A DNA stretch of 64,000 nt, from the NCBI GenBank assembly GCA_956465555.1, contig OY101115.1, positions 186,001 through 250,000 on the forward strand. The letters are read 5' to 3'. Of this stretch, positions 53,368-63,400 are shown piece by piece (the stretch's first letter is position 1; the number at the start of each line of letters is the position of its first letter). A program made the translations under genes and the position numbers. The DNA comes from Nitzschia sp. pyKryTriq1 (lineage: Eukaryota > Bacillariophyta > Bacillariophyceae > Bacillariales > Bacillariaceae). Below the pieces are notes generated by a model. That model did no database searches. It worked only from the letters and a program-made list of their open reading frames with translations, and was not told where the DNA came from.

Positions 53368-54048
53368 TTACAATCCCAGTTCGGAAAGTCCCGGATGATC
53401 GCTTGGACGGGGATACTGACGATCCCAGTGAAACTTACGCTCGGATTCGGCAATCGGAACATCATTGATGGAGGCATGACGGTATTTCATCAAGCCATGT
53501 TCATTGAACTCCCAGTTTTCATTACCATGGGCACGAAACCATTGACCGCTCTCGGGGTTGCGATACTCGTAGCAAAATCGAACGGCAATCCGATTGTTTC
53601 CATCATGAGCCCAAAGTTCTTTAATCAGACGATACTCATCTTCGTCGGTCTCCCATTTTTTGGCAAGAAAGGCTCGGACTTGATCTCTTCCATGTAAAAA
53701 CTCGGAACGATTGCGCCAAACAGTATCTTCGGTGTACGCCATTTTGACCTGTGCCAAATGGAATAAATAGGCAGGACGAGGGTAAGAAATAAAGATAAAT
53801 TAGAGTTTAGAATAATTGTCAAACAACGACCATATATAGCACCACTTCCTGCTACGCGAATTACGACATACGAGCCTATAATCATACAGTACAAGTAGTT
53901 CATACATACATACCTTGTCTGGATTACGAGAATTCCAGGCATCTTCTGCCATGCGAACTTTTTGAACGGCATCTTGGTAGTTAAAGGGTGGGCACGGAGG
54001 CTTGGTTTCAACGACCGCCACTGCTGCTGCTTCTTCTTCTTCTCCCAT
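53368..54048 (-). CDS. NTF2-like/SnoaL-type protein (DUF1348)
   Basis: Exons 54048-53914 and 53748-53368; intron 53913-53749 (165 bp, GTATGT donor, ACAG acceptor). 171 residues. After a short acidic head, [20 protein letters not shown] continues into [40 protein letters not shown] and [20 protein letters not shown], with HASINDVPI near the end. This is the bacterial-type DUF1348 version of the NTF2 fold, a cone-shaped pocket. The function is unknown; a small-molecule-binding or enzymatic role is usual for the fold. No targeting signal. Confidence 0.87.
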
Positions 54049-54657
54049 ATTATTTGACCTTGCTTTGGTGGTTGTTGATGTTGCTTCTCGTTTTTAATGA
54101 GAGGGAACGTGGTTCACTTTTGTTGTATCTGTGGTAGTCGAAAGGGATCACCAAGCCCCATCGAATTCGCTGGAACTAGATAGTGCACAACAAGTCATTC
54201 GTCCATATCAGTGGTATCAGAAGCCCCATCAACAAGAAGATGGCCCGGGCAGAGTTTGAGGGGGAGAAAGAAGATTTTGTGAAGACGAGAGCGCGCGCGG
54301 CCCACGCGGCCCAGAGATCGGAGTGCACGTTAGTCGCGCGAGTCGTCGTAGCCATTTCGTGACTGGGGCGGCATTCATTCAAGAAGACGGACGACGAGGG
54401 ACGAGGGACATTGTACATGACTACTTTGATTACATAGTTGGGCTGGTTGCGCGGGCCGCGGGCGCCAACAAACCCTCAACTCTCTCGGACACTGTAGACC
54501 GATGGTATAGTACTTGGTGGTGGGATAATTCGTTGGCCTATGCCCCTGATCGATTTCGATTTGCGTAGTAAGATCGTCCTCTCTCGGGGATACCCTTGGG
54601 TACATCTCCTTGCCTCGTTCTCGTCAAGATGTAAAGGGATGGCGGGCGGGTTTTTAA

Positions 54658-54729
54658 AGCTAATTAAACTAGAAATCCGAAGTTGCGATATCGGTCGTCG
54701 ACTCGATGATCTTATGAGATCCATCGGTC
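54658..54729 (+). repeat. 72-bp direct repeat, copy 1
   Basis: Identical to 54834-54905, period 176 bp. It begins AGCTAATTAAACTAGAAATC and ends at GATCCATCGGTC. No coding sense in either copy. Confidence 0.9.
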
Positions 54730-54833
54730 TGGTCCTCGCCCACGACCCCTCTTTTTGGATCCTCTCCTGAAGAAAGTCTCCCCACTTTGGATTGCTAGGT
54801 TGCGCCATTGAATGGGTTGGAAAGTTCTCTTAG

Positions 54834-54905
54834 AGCTAATTAAACTAGAAATCCGAAGTTGCGATATCGGTCGTCGACTCGATGATCTTATGAGATCCAT
54901 CGGTC
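54834..54905 (+). repeat. 72-bp direct repeat, copy 2
   Basis: Second identical copy, see 54658-54729. Confidence 0.9.
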
Positions 54906-55153
54906 GTCTCTCTTCGGTATCGGCTCAAATCTTGTGTTCGTTCGACTTCTTGTCTGTCCTTCGTTCGTTGGGGGTCACCATGGCGCAAGGACCAATAATT
55001 ATCCATGTGGTGGCGGACTACGACTCTCTACTCTAAAGAAGTAATGAGTCGTCGTCTAATGGTAGTAGGAAACGTCAAGTCCGTCCCTGCTCGTCGACGG
55101 CCTATTGCTTTGTTCAACGATACTTGTATTTACTTCGTATTCTATTATTGGTA

Positions 55154-55461
55154 GTCTCTACTGTACTCGTAGTCAGTATTTTCACATGTCAGGTGGTGGT
55201 CACTGCCCTATCGCGATAAGTTATAACTACTAGTACTACTAGTATAAAGCCCGTACTACCACGAAATGATGATTCCAGACACCGGGCGGTAGAAGAAGCG
55301 CGGTACAAACCATGAGGGTACCGCTAGTAACCATCGAAGTCTGTCGATGGCTGAAATGGCGAAAGCTCAATCGATTTGCCGCATACTTTAACGCAGGTCG
55401 ATTCTGGTACCTCGTTCCACACACCTGGCAAGTCACCGAGTGGTTCGGAACAAATCAGACG
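55154..55461. repeat. Duplicated segment, parental copy
   Basis: 308 bp covering the last 46 codons of the amidotransferase gene and its 3' flank. It recurs in the same orientation at 56957-57261 with a few substitutions and one 3-bp difference. Confidence 0.9.
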
Positions 55462-56172
55462 AGTACCCGGTGCCAGTTTTGCGGCAAAAGGGTGGTCTGG
55501 GTATATTTTAACTAGAACGTCCAAATCGGAACTATAAAAAAGAGTGCGAGATTTCGCTTCCGAAGAATAACGAAATGCCCACATTTCCTCTCCATTCGTC
55601 ACACAAAGAGTCCCCTGCATGGGATATTTGATGCCCTTCTCATGTCCAACACTTTCAATGAAACCGATGGTTCGGGCAATTGCCTTGGGAGGGTCCTCCA
55701 TCAGTCCAAAGGTGAGAGCTAGGAAAAAGAAATGCTCGGAGTCCGTGTTGCCGAGAATGTTTGGGTATAGATCCGGGTCGATGCGCAGTGCGTAGTCACG
55801 CTTCACCTTGGGGAACTGACGAATGGCCCCATTGTGCATAAACAGCCATTTTCCGTGTCGAAAGGGGTGACAATTCGTCTGCTGGACAATGCTAACGCTA
55901 GGCGAAGCTGCGCGAACATGGCAAAACACCACAGGCGACTGGATATGTTTGGAAAGATCTTTCAAGTTACGGTCGTGCCAAGCAGGCTCAGTGGATCGGT
56001 ATTGGCCGGGTTCTTCCCCCAGTCCGTACCAACCAAGGCCGATGCCATCGCCATTGGTGGTCTCCGCCCCCATGCTGCAATCCAGGCTCTGAATCACAAT
56101 GGAGTGTTTTGGAAGGTAGAGCATGTCATGCAGCAGCAAAGGGTTCCCCATATAGGCCATCCAGCGACACAT
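55324..56172 (-). CDS. Class II glutamine amidotransferase (YafJ/EgtC/Dug3-like)
   Basis: Single exon, ATG at 56172, 282 residues. It begins MCRWMAYMG, so Cys2 becomes the N-terminal nucleophile after Met removal, as in all class II amidotransferases. Other family marks are NGDGIGLGWYG, FCHVRAASPSVSIVQQTNCH, HGKWLFMHNGAIRQF and GNTDSEHFFFLAL. It should hydrolyse a gamma-glutamyl amide. Close relatives are the bacterial YafJ/EgtC group and yeast Dug3, which degrades glutathione with Dug2; no Dug2-like partner is in the window. The protein looks complete and probably cytosolic. Its 3' end has been duplicated downstream (56957-57261). Confidence 0.9.
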   Translation of the reverse strand: MCRWMAYMGNPLLLHDMLYLPKHSIVIQSLDCSMGAETTNGDGIGLGWYGLGEEPGQYRSTEPAWHDRNLKDLSKHIQSPVVFCHVRAASPSVSIVQQTNCHPFRHGKWLFMHNGAIRQFPKVKRDYALRIDPDLYPNILGNTDSEHFFFLALTFGLMEDPPKAIARTIGFIESVGHEKGIKYPMQGTLCVTNGEEMWAFRYSSEAKSRTLFYSSDLDVLVKIYPDHPFAAKLAPGTRLICSEPLGDLPGVWNEVPESTCVKVCGKSIELSPFQPSTDFDGY

Positions 56173-56956
56173 GATCTTCTTGCAGAGGCGGTGCCTTTAT
56201 ATAAAATAATAGTAAAGATGGCCAGATTTCGTGGCGAAATCCAGAAATGAAACAAACCTGCTGCTGGTGATGATGAGGGCACAAATCAGCAGTATCAGTA
56301 TCAGAATTGAGTATTATTTCTAGACGACCAGGTAAAAGTACTTGTAACAACTCACAGTAAATATCCAAAGGATTTTACGGGTCCTCGAGATTGTGTTTTT
56401 GGAAACGAAGGACTGTTACTTCGTCTCTCTACTTGCATGGTATTACTGTGCTGGATCTCCCTTTGTTCCTTGTGGGAAATCGCAGATCGCAGACTGAGAA
56501 CATGCAGAGGGCGAAGCCCATTTTTGAAAGGGAAAGAAGATCTTTTTGTGAAGATTTTACGGTCACTGTAGGTACCGGTACCGGCATACACGTTTCGCAA
56601 GAATCTTGCGTTTCATGACTGGCAAATTTTCGGGCTGTAGGGACCAGAAAAAAAGCGCGCGTAAGCGCGTGCGCGCAGCGCAGCGCGCACGCGGAAAAAA
56701 GGGAGGCGGGGGGCGGGTACATACCCAATACGTAGATACGGACCACCGAGAGCGCGGCAAAAAAATAAATGACACGAGATGATCATTATCATCATCGTCA
56801 TCATCATCGCATTGAGTTGTTATCATTATTTATTATTCGTACAATCATTACTCTTCATCCTCTTGGCTCTTCTATCCTCCTTCTTACGTTGACTCTTCAG
56901 CTCTTTCTTCCTCTTTTTCTTCAGTTGGAGGAAGGCTAACCTGGAATATTTTATCT
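56173..56956. other. Intergenic
   Basis: No gene. A TACCGGTA-type site lies near 56574, and a GC-rich perfect hairpin at 56666-56693 (arms of 11 bp, CGCGTGCGCGC) sits in a CGCG-rich patch. Confidence 0.55.
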
Positions 56957-57261
56957 GTCTCTACTGTACTCGTAGTCAGTATTTTCGCAGGTCAGGTGGT
57001 CACTGCCCTATCGCGATAAGATATAACTACTAGTACTACTAGTATAAAGCCCGTACTACCACGAAATGATGATTCCAGACACCGGGCGGTAGAAGAAGCG
57101 CGGTACAAACCATGAGGGTACCACTAGTAACCATCGAAGTCTGTCGATGGCTGAAATGGCGAAAGCTCAATCGATTTGCCGCATACTTTAACGCAGGTCG
57201 ATTCTGGTACCTCGTTCCACACACCTGGCAAGTCACCGAGTGGTTCGGAACAAATCAGACG
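56957..57261 (-). pseudogene. Partial duplicate of the amidotransferase 3' end
   Basis: 305 bp, about 98 percent identical by eye to 55154-55461. On the minus strand it encodes the same C-terminal peptide as the functional gene (ICSEPLGDLPGVWNEVPEST through FQPSTDFDGY), but the upstream part is unrelated sequence, so no complete protein can be made from it. Differences seen: a 3-bp shorter GGT run, a T/A and a G/A substitution, plus changes near its left end. It is a recent segmental copy, not an expressed gene on present evidence. Confidence 0.85.
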
Positions 57262-57867
57262 CGCACCAAGAAAATACCTGCGACTCGGACTCAGTCCAAC
57301 CCACTCGCGCGTTGTCGCAATGTTCGAAAGCCTCAAAGACAAATGGCACAGAGTCATGATGGATAACCTTTACAACTCGGTCTCGTTGTGGCGTGGGTGT
57401 ATCGCAGATCGTCGACTGATGAGAACATCGATCTTGATGTTCCTTGTTAGTGTTCGGGTTATTTTCTCGAGGGGAGAAGAAGATTTTTTTGTGAAGAAGA
57501 GGTCGGAGTGCACGTGAGTGAGTCATTCGCGCGAGGAGGAGTCGTCAGTCGTCTCAGCCCTTTCGTGACTCGGGCGGCAGCCTCAACGCCAAGAAACGCC
57601 AGCCGAGCCGGCGTGCCCATCAGGATCACACCCACATGAAAGCCGGCGGAGACCGAACGGCTGGAAATAAACGCGGGAAATAACAAAGAACCCTCCAGCA
57701 TCTCATCGCACCACCGCACCTCAACACCATCCACCCTTACCACGTCGTGTATTTTTCAACACTAGAAAATTCCTCATTCGTTGTTCGGGTTGAGTGTTTG
57801 TGAGGAGAAACGAGCGGGAGGTTAGGTGTAGGCAAGGAAAGGAAAGGAAGGAAGGGAAGGGTCGATC
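57262..57867. other. Intergenic
   Basis: Beyond the duplicate. 57470-57580 is a diverged relative of 54255-54370. GGAAAGGAAGGAAGGG runs lie directly before the next ATG. No gene. Confidence 0.5.
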
Positions 57868-59579
57868 ATGGCGTCAAAGGTAGGTTGGCGAGAGCCGTAT
57901 GATGGCATCAGGAAGAACGGATTTGTTGTTCGACCGCGCCGACCCCAACGGATCGGAGCCTCACGGTTTAGTTTACGAAGGGTGTCTCACAATTTTTAAA
58001 AACACGCACTATGCTGTGTCTTTTTTTAAATAAATAGGAGGGGCCCAAGAAGGATGAAGCAAAGAAGAAGCAAGACCCCCCTTCAGCAGTGGCAACCGAA
58101 GTGGGAGGATCAACTAAGAATGAGGAAGAACGGCAAGCTACGAGTGCCGCCGATGGAGGTGCTGCTGGTGCGGCGGCGGCAAGTATTACCAAAGGGGCTC
58201 CAGAATCCTCCAAAGATGTGGCAGCAGCGGCAGTATCTACAGAACCGTCCTCCTCCGATGAATCGCAATCGCGTCGAGTCTATGTAGGAAATCTTTCCTG
58301 GGAAGTGAGTTGGCAGGATTTGAAAGATTTAATGAAGACGACTGGCCACGAGGTGACACATTCCGATATCATGAGATCTCACGACGGTCGATCCAAGGGT
58401 TGTGGAATTGTCGAATTTGCCACGGCGGAGGGTGCCAAACAAGCAGTGTTGACGTTGAATGATAAGGAATTAAAGGGGCGTCAGATTTTTGTCCGCGAAG
58501 ACCGAGAAGGACGTTCCGCCAGCAGCAGCAGTGGAGGCGGCGGCGGTGGTGGTGGGAATGGTGGTAATCATCATCATCAGCATCATCAGCATCGCAGCGG
58601 TGGTGGTGGTGGTGGAGGCGTCAGCGGTGGTGGTGGACATCACTTTTCTTCAGGAGAGCAAGCGCAGAGCCGGCGCGTGTACGTGGGCAATGTTAGCTGG
58701 GATGTCAACTGGCCTATTCTGAAAGATCACATGCGCCAGGCTGGTGAAGTTGTACATGCGGAAGTAATATGTGAACAAAACGGACGTTCGAAGGGATGTG
58801 GCATTGTCGAGTACGCAACCGAAGAAGAGGCTCAGGAGGCGGTAGCGACTTTGACCCATACAGAACTGAATGGTCGAATGATCTTTGTGAGAGAAGACCG
58901 AGAAACGTCAAGTGCAGGTGGTGGACCAGGCTCGAGCTCTGTTTCTTCCAATCGATCGAACCAGAACACTAGTGTATATGTTTGGAATCTATCGTACGAA
59001 ACGTCCTGGCAGGACCTCAAAGACCACATGCGCAAGGCTGGAAATGTGGACCAAGTGACAATACTGACTTCCGACGGGAATTCCGTAGGCTCGGGTATTG
59101 TCGTTTATCAAAAGCCTACGGAAGCAGCTCGCGCCATTCGTGAACTTCAGGACTCCGAGTTGAATGGACGTCCCATCAAACTCCGGGAAGATCGTGCTCA
59201 GTTCGGAGGGCGTGGCGGCTGGGGTCGTGGAGGTCGTGGGCGTTTTGGAGGAAGAGGAGGCGGTGCGTTCCGCGGTGGTGGTGGTGGTGGTGGAGGAGGT
59301 CGTGGTTCCTATCAAGGCGGCTCCGATGCTACTGCTACTACACGAAGTGCTTCTTCTGGGACCCAGCTTTTTGTTGGAAACTTGTCGTACGATACAAATT
59401 GGCGTGATCTAAAAGATCTCTTCAAGCAATGTGGCGAAGTCGACCGGGCAGATGTTAAAAAAGGTTTCGGGACTGTACGTTTTACAAAGAAAGAAGATGC
59501 CGAGCGAGCTATGTCACAACTCAATGGTGTGGAACTGGATGGGCGTGCTTTGGAAGTGCGCCTAGATCAGAAGGGCTAG
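57868..59579 (+). CDS. Four-RRM, glycine/RGG-rich RNA-binding protein
   Basis: Exon 1 is only 57868-57879 (ATG GCG TCA AAG), intron 57880-58037 (158 bp, GTAGGT donor, ATAG acceptor), exon 2 58038-59579: 517 residues starting MASK-EGPKKDEAKKKQ. The alternative GTG at 58089 is not needed. RRM1 (about 84-160, RRVYVGNLSWEVSWQDLKDL, KGCGIVEFAT), RRM2 (216-291, RRVYVGNVSWDVNWPILKDH, KGCGIVEYAT), RRM3 (about 314-388, SVYVWNLSYETSWQDLKDHM; its RNP1 is weaker), an RGG/FGGRGG block (about 395-430) and RRM4 (about 441-515, QLFVGNLSYDTNWRDLKDLF). The arrangement recalls yeast Gbp2/Hrb1-type shuttling mRNA-binding proteins; nuclear mRNA packaging or export is inferred. Confidence 0.92.
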
Positions 59580-60494
59580 CTCCACCTTGTTGGACAGTAG
59601 AGTTATTGTTGTTGCTGTTGCTTTTATTCTGGTCGTCTGCTCCTTACAGTTGTTCGGAGGACTCACATATTTTGTATCTCGAGCGATTTGGACCATCGGC
59701 TGGTAGTTGTTTGTTTTTAAAATAATAATGATCTATGTGTGTTGGTGTTATTTTAAAGACGTCGGGTTTACTTTTATGATAATGAGTATGAAGTACATAT
59801 ACACGTGTATCACGAATTATCGGTCGTTTTCGAATTCGATCGACTAAGTCGACCTCTTCTTTAGCGCATACATCAGTAATATCTACTATGGATAGAGCAA
59901 GAGCAACCACAAAAAGTGCTGCGGGCACTCGATGCACTGTACTACAGGTAGACAGGATTGAGGATGCACCATTGGGTAATCGATCTACTAGCTCTAGTAG
60001 AACCTCGAGCGGGATGAAAATGGTACGAGTACGAGAAGAGTACTCCATTCACACTCGCCATAGTGCATCGCTGCCAGTATTTCCAAAACCTCTTGTACTC
60101 GTAGTAGTGACTGTGGTACTACTACTAAAAGAGAGTAGTAGGAGCAAAATTTACTCACATCGATCGTTGTCGCGGTATGTTTCCCACTAAAATCCGATGG
60201 TGACTGAGGGGTCAGAAGATTCGGTTTTTTAGCAAACTACAAAAATGAATACCCCTATGTGACGTAGTTATGAAGAGACCCAACGCATGCGGAAGATCGC
60301 TCATTTTTATTTTGCGGAGAGGCGCGGTATGCGGGATTTCCTCCCGCATAGCGCATCTCTCTCGTTCCTTTTTCATTTCGAGGATCCAACATCCAACCAT
60401 CCAGCAGCTCTTAGACTTAGACTACTGAGATCACAGTTCATTACGTGCACACTCTACAGTATCTTCCTTACTCTACTACTACTCTAGTGATACC
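59580..60494. other. Intergenic with long hairpin
   Basis: Between the RRM gene and the repeat-protein gene. No gene supported. The notable feature is the hairpin at 60317-60361. Confidence 0.55.
60317..60361. repeat. 20-bp-arm imperfect hairpin
   Basis: Perfect inner arms TATGCGGGA/TCCCGCATA (60328-60336, 60342-60350) around loop TTTCC continue outwards to GAGAGG/TCTCTC with two mismatches. It lies about 135 bp upstream of the ATG at 60495, so it is either promoter DNA or a structured 5' leader. Confidence 0.7.
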
Positions 60495-63400
60495 ATGGCG
60501 AAGCCGGACGACCAATCGGGCTCGTCCAGCAGATCTGCATCATCATCATTATCAGCAGCAGCAGCAGCAGCAGAGAGTGATGATGATGTTGGTGAGGATG
60601 GCGACGAGGATGATACGCATAAGCGCACGGATGCTGATGATGGCGAAAAAGAGGCGACAGAGGATGCTGTTGATGATGATGATCATGATGATGATGATGG
60701 TGGAAGTATTAATGGCTTGGGACATGGTACGCAAGATGACGATGATGATTCTTCATCGGATAATACAGATCCAAGCAAAGTAGCAACGAATTTGAAAACA
60801 GCTCTCGAACAGCTTGATCTATCGACCGGGAAAATATTGGCATCGTTTTCCTCCTACGATGAAGCATTTGCACGTGTCAGGCACACGAGCAAAAATTTTC
60901 AGTCGTTCCGGGCTGGAATCGACAACAACGTGCACGGACGCGCAAAATCTTCTGTGGGCTACTTTTGGAGGCACGCTGGCTCAAACAAGATACCGCCAAA
61001 CTCGCGGCGAGAGACTGGACTTGCTGGAATTGAACAGCTTGATCTATGGACCGGAACTGTGCTGGCATCTTTTTCCTCCTATGAAGAAGCGTTTGAACAT
61101 TTCCGCATAACCAGCACGAACTTCCTGATCTTCAGGACTGGAATCTACAACAACATTAGAGGACGCTCAAAATCCTCGTTGGGCTACTTTTGGAGGCACG
61201 CTGGCTCAAACAAGTTGCCCTATAGCTTTAAGCGTGTTTCAGATGGCAGCGATTCTTCAGGGAAAGATGACGATCGGTATCAGCTAGAACCACCCAAGAC
61301 TACCGTTGCAGGCACATCCGCTAGGTCACCTGCTAGCAGTAAAAACGGAATAAAGCTCACTGGAACTGATCAGCTTGATTGTGATCAGGATGATGAGAGC
61401 GAAAGCGAAAGCCAAGACGATCAAGACCAAAAGATCCCAGCCAAACTTAGTATCTTTCGTGGTTCACCCTACGAAGAAGTTGATGATGGGGATTTTGTCA
61501 GCGCCGAAGTACGAGAACCCTTGTTTGAAGAATTCCACAACTTGTTGGCTCCTGTTTCCCAATCGAAATCATCGACGGTTTCCTTTTCTAGGCGCCGTAA
61601 CGGGATGGAAAAGCCGTCGCCCGCAGCCATTGCAAAGCTTGGCTACAAGATGGCCTACGCCATGGTCACTGCCAAGGAACAAATCTCTCTTACGGGAATA
61701 GCCTACAGCCCTGAATGGCTGGACTCGCAACGCATTCGAGGAAACGTCTCCATTCCTGGACTGAACGCATCCATGATATTGCTTGGCTTACGACAAGAAC
61801 GTTTGTGTCGAGCCGACGTGGCAGTACTCATTCGACTGTCCAAGGAGCTTGGAGTTGCGGGGATCGTCCAAAAGGCCTTGGGCGAGTGGAATTGGAACGA
61901 AGAATTTCCAGAATTGTCGTCTTTGTCGTGTCATTTTTCGTACAAGTATGACGGCCGTCTAGCCGCCCTGAAATGTCAAATATTTGTTGCACGAACCTAT
62001 GAATGCATGACCCTGCTGGATTACCATCCTAGCGACGACGACGACGAGGGGATAAAGATGAAACTAAAGGCATGCCTTCAAATCATGCAAGTCAGTCTAA
62101 CGGGAGAAAGCATTGACTTGAAGGACACCGGAATCAACGACGCCATCGAAGTGAGAAACAAAACCTCTGCTGGATATTTTTCGCGCAAACACGAATCTAG
62201 CCAACCTCCGGAACTCTTTATGATACACAACCGTGGATTTGAGAAACCAAGAAAGAAATCGGGCGCAGCTGCTAGGCCTCCTAATGTCCGAAAGAGAGGC
62301 GGGCAGAAAGACCCCGTTGCTGTGGAGCAGCTTGATTTGTGTACCGGAAAGGTTCTGGCATCTTACGCGAGTATGGCAGCTGCCAATGCCAGCTTGGGCC
62401 GATATAGTCATGGCGGCATCAGCGACGTAGTCAGGGGGAGAACCAAGTCCACAGCGGGATATTTCTGGCGGCGAGCTGGCTCACAAGTCTTGCCAGATGG
62501 GTTGGAGCGTGATGATGCGGACGATGGTGATGCTTCTTTATCGGCCACCGAAGAAAATAATGCCGACGACCACCTTGAAGAAGTCGAGACTTCTGCTGCA
62601 GACGATGAAACAGCTGCTAGGCCTCCTAATGTCCGAAAGAGAGGCGGGCAGAAAGCCTCCGTTGCTGTGGAGCAGCTTGATTTGTCTACCGGAAAGGTTA
62701 TGGCATCCTACGCGAGTATGGCAGCTGCCAACGCCAGCTTGGGCCGATATAGTCATGGCGGCATCAGCGACGTAGTCAGGGGGAGAACCAAGTCCACAGC
62801 GGGATATTTCTGGCGGCGAGCTGGCTCACAAGTCTTGCCAGATGGGTTGGAGCGTGATGATGCGGACGGTGATGATGCTTCTTTATCGGCCACCGAAGAA
62901 AATAATGCCGACGACCACCTTGAAGAAGTCGAGACTTCTGCTGCAGACGATGAAACAGCTGCTAGGCCTCCTATTGTCCGAAAGAGAGGCGGGCAGAAAG
63001 CCTCCGTTGCTGTGGAGCAGCTTGATTTGTGTACCGGAAAGGTTCTGGCATCTTACGCGAGTATGGCAGCTGCCAATGCCAGCTTGGGCCGATATAGTCA
63101 TGGCGGCATCAGCGACGTAGTCAGGGGGAGAACCAAGTCCACAGCGGGATATTTCTGGCGGCGAGCTGGCTCACAAGTCTTGCCAGATGGCTTGGAGCGT
63201 GATGATGCGGACGATGATGATGCTTCTTTATCGGCCACCGAAGAAAATAATGCCGACGACCACCTTGAAGAAGTCGAGACTTCTGCGGCAGACGATGAAA
63301 CAGCTGCTAGGCCTCCTAATGTCCGAAAGAGAGGCGGGCAGAAAGCCTCCGTTGCTGTGGAGCAGCTTGATTTGTGTACCGGAAAGGTTCTGGCATCTTA

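Larger units (their letters stand above)
54049..55323. other. Repeat-rich intergenic region
   Basis: No gene supported. It holds a 72-bp identical repeat pair (54658-54729, 54834-54905) and a block at about 54255-54370 that is a diverged relative of 57470-57580 (both contain GTCGGAGTGCACGT-like and TTTCGTGACT words). The last 170 bp are part of the duplicated segment listed separately. Confidence 0.6.
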
